This document shows, in pieces, positions 56,625 to 64,000 of a stretch of DNA of 64,000 nt. The DNA lies in contig NJPS01000079.1 of the NCBI GenBank assembly GCA_002946415.1, positions 1,116,001-1,180,000 on the forward strand. Reading direction: 5' to 3'. The notes under the pieces are model-generated. The model searched no databases. It saw only the letters and a program-made list of their open reading frames with translations, and was not told where the DNA came from. How positions within the stretch are numbered: position 1 is the stretch's first letter; each line of letters opens with the position of its first letter. This DNA comes from Rutstroemia sp. NJR-2017a BVV2 (taxonomy: Eukaryota > Ascomycota > Leotiomycetes > Helotiales > Rutstroemiaceae). The position numbers and the translations under genes are program-made.

Positions 56625-58152
56625 TCAAGCATTACACTGTCCGATGATGTCGCCTGGGACATACTGCTTTAAAATGTCCAACAGATCGGACAGCGGAACC
56701 CAGTCCATCCTCCCGTATATTGACTCCAGCGGTTGGCCGCTGTACAAGACTCTCGCGAAGAATGAAGAGCTTACAGTCGTCTTCGCGCTTTTTGCTTTCC
56801 TGAGGGACTTGTTAGTTTTTTTCATATCATAGATAGCGGATGCACTTACCAAACCTCGATAGCAATATTGCTTCCCATTCCCGGCCACCTCAAAGCATTA
56901 ATTCCCAGTGCCCCAATCACTGGTCCAATATCGCCGTCGTGAACGAAGGTATGGCTGTACTTCCCACTGCCTATGGTCCCATTTATGACACTCTCTAACC
57001 TAGCTACAATCTCACCGATAAACAACCCCTCCACAAGTTGTATGTATTCCTTCACGTACGGATTGGCTCGCCAATAATAGTTCCATTCCCAATCTCCCGC
57101 ACGGAAAACCTCATTCGCCATGTCCTGGGTTACGCATTCGCCGGTTGTGGGTGAACAAGGAAGTTCATACCCATTGCATAAACGACCCTGGAAGTTGTCT
57201 GCAAAATGATCGAAGGTCTGTTGCCAGGCGGAGGAGGAAGAATTGGCGTTAAACATAGATCCAAGAGTGGCTCGAAGAGAAGCAGTGACAGAAAGGTGAT
57301 CATTCCACTCAGCTGTGCTTTTGATTCTGGAAAGGGTGGAGGAGATTGCTGGACAGGAATATCCCTCATTTACGGTATCAAGTGAAGAAGCTTGTTGATG
57401 GAGGGGAAGGGGGCCTTGGTAAGATGGCCATACACCTCGGAGTACACCACCCGCACTTTGCTGTGTCAATGCCGATTCAGATGATCGGAAGTAGGTGGAT
57501 TGTGGAGAGGGACTTGAGGGCAAGAGTGATAGTTTAGTGCCGTACACGGAACGAAGATCGTGACCGTGAGTATATCCATCAAGCAAACCGCCGATAGTGA
57601 GTTGAGGATATTGACACGTGCCTGGGATATACGTGCTGAGAAATGGATTAGTAGGTGATGTATAGGTTTGTCCGTATACTGGAATTGGTTGCTGGCCACT
57701 TGGAGGGCCTGCATAGAGGTATGTGAGGATATCGGAGCAGTTGAACGGTACGGTCTGTAATCGAGTTAACCGGAGTATATGGAAGGTGGATTCAACGAAT
57801 ATACCTCTCCACTTGGTAGAATGTTATAAGGTGTTCTTCGTTGATGCCTTTGCAAGTATTCTAGATAGACGATTTCTGCTTTGATGCTTCCGTTCTGGAT
57901 TGGCCCAGGGAGCTTATATTCTTCCGCCCGAGGATGTGGCATAGAGCAATAGTAGTAGGCACCGTATGAATTGTTTGAGAAGGATATCTCCCTCGTTGGC
58001 GCTTGATAACTTCCTCCATATGTTCCAAGTAAGGAGTTGGAGATGTATGAGGTATAATTCAAATCCGGGGGATAAAAACTCTCCAAGGGGGAAAGAGTGT
58101 TTCCGACAGCGACATATCCGGAAATGAAAAGGATTGCGATTCGCAGAAACAT
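56625..58152 (-). CDS. Secreted histidine-phosphatase superfamily protein (acid phosphatase-like)
   Basis: Three exons in exact phase (58152-57805, 57754-56850, 56799-56625) encode 475 aa with a signal peptide (MFLRIAILFISGYVAVGNT). The catalytic loop is at residues 102-108. It reads RHQRRTP instead of the branch-2 consensus RHGxRxP: the Arg, His and second Arg are kept but the Gly is Gln. The C-terminal proton-donor region is VHDGDIGPVIGALG (HD motif kept). Other family blocks: GGLLDGYTHGHDLRSVYG, RIKSTAEWNDHL, and FARVLYSGQPL near the end. Cys residues and several N-glycosylation sequons fit secretion. Phosphate scavenging is the family role. The Gly-to-Gln change could alter specificity, as in non-phytase fungal members. 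Confidence 0.9.
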
Positions 58153-58684
58153 GATTTCCTCAATAGTGGCACGTTGGAGCAACCAACCACGTATCATGCA
58201 AAATAACTCCTCCAATACATTGCAGAATCGGATGATTATATAGGACATCAGACCTGCCTGGGTATAGGAAGATTTATGGGTTTGTCTAACTTTAATTGAC
58301 TTGCATCTTCACCCAGGTAGTGGCCAGTGGAAGCCAATCAGAATGCTGCATTTGGCACATGTTCCCAAAAATGGCGCATCGAACAAACAGATCGTGGAAG
58401 ATGCCTGTACATAGAACTGGGGAACTTAGAGCTGTAAAGGAAATGTTTGGCGTATCTCTAATTGGTTTCTCTATCATTCACAGGAAGGCCGGCAGGATAA
58501 GAGCCAATCAGTGTAAGAAATTGGTTGATCTTTGACCACTATCATTTGAACAAACTTCCCACCAAACCAGCTCCTACACTACATGGCTCAGTGCGGCCAT
58601 AAAACTTTCTATGCAATCTTTTGCTCCCTCAGGCCGTATGCCTAAAACCAATATAAAATCCTTCTAATGAAAGCTTACGCGATT
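58153..58684. other. Intergenic, no gene seen
   Basis: Promoter side of the phosphatase-like gene and 3' flank of the oxidoreductase pseudogene. Confidence 0.5.
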
Positions 58685-59596
58685 TTAGAGGGAACCCTTT
58701 CTGATCGCGTCGATTGTCCTGAGAACTGCGCGGGCCTGCTCGAAAGTGGCGTATTTATCTGTGTCTCCTGTAGCAAAAGCTTCCCAGCTTCGAGCAACTC
58801 CCTTGGAAGGTATTGCTAGGTTCTTGATGTAATCCGGTTCTGAGGCATCTTCGTACTCCACATCCTCAGAACTGCCTTTGTTTCTGAGCCGCATTCGCAA
58901 AGTGGCCCCAGGTGTCCCGATCTGCCACATCAGTTCCGGCGCTGTGAGCTCAATCTCTCCTTCTGTGCCTGTAATTATCCATCGAAGTCCAACACCACTA
59001 GCTGAAGGACCGCCGGGCTCGCGATAGTCGATTGAAACTATAGCATCTGATTCGAGGGTCCCATGAATAAAGATATGATCGGGGATGTTCTTGGAAAGTT
59101 TCTCTCAACGACCTCGCCGTCTGGGCCTGTCAAGTCGAGCGTAGGGTAGGCTATCTTGGTGATCGAATGTAAACTCGTGAAGTTTCCAAGTACGTGGATG
59201 AAGGAATCAAGAACTGTAGCACGAATGAGTTAACACAGAGAAACACGAGTAAGCTGTATTCGCTCCAAGTGGCCACTCCAAGTAAACATCCTTCCCTGCT
59301 AAGATGAGCTGCTTCGTGATGGCGTAATGCTTCGACACCCAGATGCTTACAACGGCAATGTCGATTTCCGGGTCTTGCGCAATGTCGTCAATACTTCCGT
59401 ATGCTTTAATGCTGGAGTCCAGATTGTGATATTTGATCGAGGCCTTCGCAGATTCGACGGACGAGTTCGCAATAGCAACGATCTTGTAGCGAGGAGATGC
59501 GAGTAGTGCAGGGAGGTGGGCTGTCGCTCCCCATGCTCCAGGACCACTTTCAGTGGTTGCACCTACTCCGATAATACCAACACGGATGACGGACAT
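58685..59596 (-). pseudogene. Gal80-like Gfo/Idh/MocA oxidoreductase, internally deleted
   Basis: The start at 59596 encodes an intact Rossmann N-terminus (VRVGIIGVGATTESG-like: IRVGIIGVG, HLPALLASPRYKIVAIANSS) up to GKDVYLEWPLGANTAYS, the family's EWP block. The expected next ~100 residues are missing. Only ~35 nt of splice-like sequence (GTGTTT to CTACAG) separate this from VLDSFIHVLGNFTSLHSITK, which normally lies far downstream. A second defect is a GA duplication near 59100, shifting the frame between DGEVV and KNIPDHIFIHGTLESDA. The C-terminus then reads normally (GLRWIITGTEGEIELTAPE, ATFEQARAVLRTIDAI). Such proteins bind NAD(P) and act as dehydrogenases or Gal80-like sensors. This copy cannot make a full protein. 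Confidence 0.88.
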
Positions 59597-60200
59597 GGCT
59601 GTAGAATGGGTTTGATAACTGCTTGAATTGATAACTGCTTGGATTGAGGGGAGAACAGAGCTTTGGAGTATTTGGTACATCAGATGATGGGTGAGGATGG
59701 AAGTCAATATATACTCATCGTCGAAGGACACAAATTGAACTGAACGGAACTGAAGCTCCACCTACCTACCTCACCGTCTCGGGACTGCGGCGGAAGAATG
59801 CTCTTCACCATGATGCATGTGAAAGACTTGCGGTAGCTTGGTACTTCCGTACAGAATCTTTATCTGAATTGAACATGTAGGTGTAAGGACTTGGTCGTAA
59901 TGATAGAATTGCAATTGTTTGTGCTTGGAAGTGTTGAAACGGAAGCTTGAGCACTATGAATGTTTAAGCTTAGCTTCCGGCGCTAAATAACCCTGCTCTG
60001 AACTTCCGACGACGCGGGTGTAAGTTAATGCGGGTGGAAGGACGGAGCGGAAGCAGCACCTTTTGTAGCTTGAAACTTGCCACTTCGGGATTCTTCTTCG
60101 ATTAGAAATCATATTTTCATCAGTGGAAGTTCAAGTGGTCACCGCAATCCTTTGAACGCAATATTCTCTCTATCCAGCGTTCCACGGCTATCATGGAATT
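59597..60200. promoter_or_regulatory. Divergent intergenic region between two pseudogenes
   Basis: 604 bp separate the start of the oxidoreductase pseudogene (minus) from the start of the regulator pseudogene (plus). It probably once held both promoters. No other feature seen. Confidence 0.5.
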
Positions 60201-61771
60201 ATGCCTGTACCCTGCAAGAGGTCTTGTGCCCAGTGCCGCCGTGCAAAAACTCGTTGCAGTCTTACCAGCCCTATCTGCTCAAGATGCACATCGAAGAAGT
60301 TGAAGTGCGATTGTAGTGAGGCTTTGGACTCAGCAAGCAATTTAGACGGTCGGAATATTCTATGGCAAAACAAAACTCTGATCGCAGCACCTTCTCCTTT
60401 GCGCAGAAGCCCTGCTGTGGGAGAGGGTGTTACAGTCTCTAACTTGTTCGAGTATGATATGCCTGGGTTGGACGGCCATGTGGAGGAGTTGCCAGCATTT
60501 GATTGGTACGCCCAATCACACGGCATTTTCGATAGCCAGGACCCCGAAATGAACAGTCATCCTGAAGGGGACCTCACCTCTTCATCTACAACATTTAGCA
60601 CTCTCTTGTCGCCTCGATTGTCCGAGTCAGAGAGAGGCGTCGAGGATCCACACGAATCACACACAACTTATGAGGAATTGCTTATTAGCTGGAAAAACAC
60701 ATGTCCATGGCCAGACCCTTTATAGATCCCGAGCAGATTCCACCAGTTGTTGTCGAAGAGAACCATGAAATCATTGCCCGAAACAATGTCTGCCAACCAT
60801 GTTTTCTCGACATTGCTTACGTATCCTGGAAGATTGGATGCCAGAAACCCTCCTCCTTTCATTCACTCAACCATTGAAAGGGTTGAAGGCCATTCGTCCA
60901 GTCAGATTTACTCCTTCCTGAACCGCTAGCGAACTGTTCGAGTTTTGTAGCTATGTTTCTGAGCAAGACCCCCACTAGCACATCATTTGTTGTTCGCACC
61001 TTACGGAATGAGATTGAAAGGCTGCGTAATGAAGTGAGTTCTGGGATCTGGCGTGATTATAATATGTTCGACTAACAGTCGTCTTCAGTATCGTCAATTT
61101 GACCACAGAGGTAGGTTGGGGGCTATTCAAGCGCTAGCAATATACACTATTCTTGTTTCTTCCGAACAGCAGCGATGTCTTGCTCTGTCATTAGTTCTTT
61201 TAATCTCTATGGGGGTAAGAGGATCTTTGTTAGTTCGTGCAAGAAGTCATACTCCTTCATTCGTTGTAGGAACTTGTAGCGGACTTGCAGGAAAGCCTTT
61301 CATCGTGGGAGTCTGACCATGACGGGGTGTATTATGATTGGCATGAGTAGATCTTCTACGAGAGTAAAGTTAGGTAATGCAAGCACTGGTCTTTCATCAT
61401 TTTGAGCCCTGCTTACTGCGATTCTCCAAAGAACGTGGACGATACTCTAGCTTCTACAAAATGTCATCAACACAGACCTTGGAATTACCATCAAATCTTG
61501 ATGTTCGCATTACCACATGGATGAATCTCCTTTGCCATGTACTAAACAGTTATGGGAGGCGACCTCAAAGCGCGAATGGGAGCATCTTTACCACACATAT
61601 CTAGCCTCTCGAAGAAGTCGCGGTACGATTAAAACTGGGGATTTGAGATCAACACAACGAGTGGGTGGTGCGGGTGATACACCTGTCAAAGAGTCCTTGA
61701 AAGAGGATCTTATCAGCTGGAGTTTAAATGTTGACTCCTTGGGGGCATTACTACTCGTCCATGTGCGATGA
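60201..61771 (+). pseudogene. Zn(II)2Cys6 transcription factor, decayed
   Basis: The N-terminus is intact: MPVPCKRSCAQCRRAKTRC, then CSRCTSKKLKC completes the zinc cluster. The frame runs to a TAG at 60723. Beyond it, family blocks continue in several frames: MKSLPETMSANHVFSTLLTY, PPFIHSTIE, LPEPLANCSSFVAMFLSKTP, then an intron (GTGAGT at ~61034 to TTCAG at ~61088), then GRLGAIQALAIYTILVS. Near 61300, ESDHDGVYYDWHE is followed by TAG where Trp would fit, then IFYESK. A last block reads LPCTKQLWEATSKREWEHLY at 61520-61590. At least two in-frame stops and several frameshifts break the gene. It is divergent from an equally broken oxidoreductase, so an old regulator-enzyme pair decayed together. 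Confidence 0.85.
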
Positions 61772-62343
61772 TTATCAGTTTGGGTAGTTTCTGAATGCAG
61801 TGAATCAAAGCTGTCTTGTGTAAGAGAACGGCCCTTTCCCAACAACCCTCATTGGCAAGCATTTTACTCTGTATTGACATTATCTTCACCCCGATCGGAA
61901 TCTCGAGGTATTTTTGGGAGGTCCTAGCACTTCTTTTACTGGAGCGACACTGAGTGTTTAATCGGTGCCTATTTTAAACAATTGACGATACGGAATTCTG
62001 CTGTGCTCACATCGAACACACTCGACGATACTCAATGGCAAGAGCATCGACTGCCCTGTAAAGGATTTTCGCAATGAAATGTTCCACTTCTGTTGCACAG
62101 ACTAACAAGAATTTTGGCTTTCTGTTAGTCCCACTACCCTGCCATTAAGACATTAATAGCGCAAAGGGTCAGATACATACTTGGTATGATTCAGGGGCCC
62201 ACGTGGGTGACATGCCCCACAAATACATGCGATCATCATCCCATAAATAACTTCATACGACGCCTTATCCCATTCGCATCGCGAACGCTTGCTTTGAATC
62301 CTTCTTGCAACTTCCACTGTCTCTGGCGTAAGGGATAGTCAGC
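61772..62343. other. Intergenic, promoter of the PLC-like gene
   Basis: No gene seen. The last ~150 bases directly precede the secreted phosphodiesterase ATG. Confidence 0.55.
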
Positions 62344-63540
62344 ATGTTTTCGCGTCCTGTTTGTAGAATCATTCTCTTCGTCGCCAGCCTTTCCGCCTCC
62401 ATTCATGGTTCACCACTCACCACTCGTCAAAGCTTACCACAGGACATCTCACTCGAGAGCTCCGCTTTACAAAAGGTCCTACAGGATGCCGCCCCAATAT
62501 TTGGGAATTTCAAACCAACTCAAACGAACACATCGGACTGGATGAAAAATTACCCGGACGCGACGAAGCTAGTTCACATGAACATTCCCGGCACCCACGA
62601 TACAGCGACATGGAATTATTCAACCGCGACGCAGAATGCTCTTATGGGTATCACCAACCTTGGTGGGGAAACGCCAGCACCTGCTGAGTATTACCGTTGT
62701 CAAGACAGCTCTATAGATGACATGCTGAATGCTGGAATTCGGGCATTTGATCTTCGCTTTGCATTGGATGTGACGAACACTTCGTTGGTTTTCTGGCATA
62801 GTAAAGCCCTCCAATCCCAGACAGCTACCATGGAAGATGTTTTGTTTGGGTATTACCACTGGCTGGATGAGCATCCATCCGAAGTCTTATTCTTATCTTT
62901 TCAATATGAAGGATCCACGACTGCATATGGATCAAATGATGCAGAAGCACAATTGAAGGTTTTTGATGTACTTACTTCCGCTACTGCGAAGCAATATTTT
63001 CTCCAAACTCAGAATGAATTGGGAACTCTAGGAGAGGCTCGTGGTAAAATCATTCTTCTCCGACGATTTGATCTGGATCAATTACCCGAATCTTACTCGA
63101 GTACACTTCCTGGCCTTCATTTCTCTCCTTCGCTTTGGACAGACAACTCTCCTGATATTAGTATTCTCTACAACGAGAAACAAAACTGTACAGCATATAT
63201 TGAAGATTACTACGAGCCCGAAGCACCGATAGGCTCGAATGCGACTCTGAATATCGAATGGAAATACAACGCGACGACTGCACATCTTCTTAAGGCGACA
63301 ACCCAGTATCCAGATAGTTTGTTTTGGACATTCGCATCCAGTGAGCATAACCTGAACCTGCCACCAGACACCCCAAGGATTATGGCCACTGGAAATGGAA
63401 CTGAGTATACCCCCTCCGGCGGAGTGAACCAAAAGCTTGTCCCATTCCTACGAAGATTGAAGGGGAAACGAGTAGGAATTGTGATGTTTGACTTCTTCGA
63501 GACACCCGGAGAATTAGTGCACACGTTTTTGAGTCTTTGA
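62344..63540 (+). CDS. Secreted PLC-like phosphodiesterase (PI-PLC X-type)
   Basis: A single exon encodes 398 aa with a signal peptide (MFSRPVCRIILFVASLSASI) and several N-glycosylation sequons. The TIM-barrel X-domain motifs are clear: first catalytic His85 in NIPGTHDTATWNY, RAFDLRF, and second His152 in LVFWHSKAL. Strands EVLFLSFQYEG and GKIILLRRFDLD follow, and VGIVMFDFFETPG is at the C-terminus. Bacterial-type PI-PLCs cleave phosphatidylinositol or GPI anchors without calcium. Fungal secreted members are poorly studied but could act on host or own GPI proteins (inference). Length and motifs are complete; no defect seen. Confidence 0.93.
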   Translation: MFSRPVCRIILFVASLSASIHGSPLTTRQSLPQDISLESSALQKVLQDAAPIFGNFKPTQTNTSDWMKNYPDATKLVHMNIPGTHDTATWNYSTATQNALMGITNLGGETPAPAEYYRCQDSSIDDMLNAGIRAFDLRFALDVTNTSLVFWHSKALQSQTATMEDVLFGYYHWLDEHPSEVLFLSFQYEGSTTAYGSNDAEAQLKVFDVLTSATAKQYFLQTQNELGTLGEARGKIILLRRFDLDQLPESYSSTLPGLHFSPSLWTDNSPDISILYNEKQNCTAYIEDYYEPEAPIGSNATLNIEWKYNATTAHLLKATTQYPDSLFWTFASSEHNLNLPPDTPRIMATGNGTEYTPSGGVNQKLVPFLRRLKGKRVGIVMFDFFETPGELVHTFLSL

Positions 63541-63906
63541 AGAAGCTATACGTTAAATTGGTACCCAGGATACTCCACAGGATAACCCAACCGCTTCATT
63601 CGATGCCAAACATGGATTTGACCTTCTTTTACGCGCTTGAACTCATTTTTACCTAAGCATCTGCTTCTCTTGGTCCCCGTTCGAAATTTATCTGTCTATT
63701 GCGAACTTTTTCTTGCAGACTATGGTCGAGAATGTATTGAAATTTCACGCTAATTGTATTGAACTTCTCACGCCCAAAGGTGGTATGGAATCAATTACGA
63801 AACTCATTATTGAATTATCTATTCTTATTACTATTAAAGGAAACTAAGGGACATTTCCACTCCTCCCGTACCATCGACTAGCAAACATCATTGTGGCACT
63901 CCTTTA
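63541..63906. other. Intergenic between convergent genes
   Basis: 3' flanks of the PLC-like gene and of the partial gene on the minus strand. No gene seen. Confidence 0.55.
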
Positions 63907-64000
63907 TTATCTCTCAACCCATCCATCGTTCACGGCTTTGAGCAATGGACTTTCAATTGCGCTCACGATTTTCTTGACAGTGTCTTCATCAAGCGCTTCT
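63907..64000 (-). CDS. C-terminal end of an unidentified protein (partial)
   Basis: Reading the minus strand from the right edge of the window, an open frame of 30 residues (EALDEDTVKKIVSAIESPLL, then KAVNDGWVER) ends at TAA (63909-63907). The amphipathic, charged pattern looks like a real C-terminal helix. The rest of the gene lies outside the window. No family is recognised. Confidence 0.6.
   Translation of the reverse strand, partial: EALDEDTVKKIVSAIESPLLKAVNDGWVER

Noticed and set aside
1..64000. CRISPR arrays, bacterial operons, rRNA genes
   Set aside because: No regularly spaced repeats or rRNA-like sequence were seen, and the gene structure is eukaryotic throughout.

Overview
The window is nuclear DNA of a filamentous ascomycete. 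Introns are about 50-75 nt with GTAAGT-like donors and CTAAC/CTGAC-like branch sites. The gene set includes Zn(II)2Cys6 regulators, a DUF3431 protein, a DUF7708-type NTPase and a CorA-like membrane protein. The overall character fits a leotiomycete (Helotiales-like) genome, but that placement is inference and no species is claimed.

Left part (1-16.4 kb): the 3' end of a lysine/glutamate-rich protein; a gene-poor stretch; an intact hsp90 with one coding intron and a likely 5' UTR intron; a secreted Pro/Ala/Ser-rich repeat protein; a two-exon 84-aa basic protein on the minus strand that simple ORF calling would miss; a five-exon... more exactly four-exon multi-pass membrane protein fused to DUF3431; and an aquaporin.

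Middle (18.9-40.5 kb): an 818-aa AAA+ ATPase; a seven-exon DUF7708/degenerate-P-loop protein with two 21-nt exons; the decayed remains of a cAMP-receptor-like 7TM receptor; a six-exon ARCA-like Zn2Cys6 regulator; a P-loop GTPase divergently paired with a seven-exon CorA-like protein; a conserved unknown gene with a G9 run at a frame switch; and a COL-26/BglR-like sugar regulator. The AAA protein, the NTPase and the GTPase belong to families that often sit in variable 'signalling/allorecognition-like' parts of fungal genomes; their linkage here is suggestive only.

40.5-47.5 kb is gene-poor, with simple repeats and a 273-bp TIR element (MITE). From 47.5 kb the region mixes intact and decaying genes: a frameshifted carboxylesterase; a 2.19-kb pogo/Fot1-type transposon with perfect 43-bp TIRs and a stop-riddled transposase; an alpha/beta hydrolase and FAD monooxygenase that may act together on an aromatic substrate; a secreted histidine-phosphatase-fold protein; a divergent oxidoreductase/regulator pair in which both members are pseudogenes; a secreted PLC-like phosphodiesterase; and the 3' end of one more gene. 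Exon coordinates were derived by hand from splice motifs and reading-frame continuity, and each multi-exon model was checked for total length divisible by three where stated.
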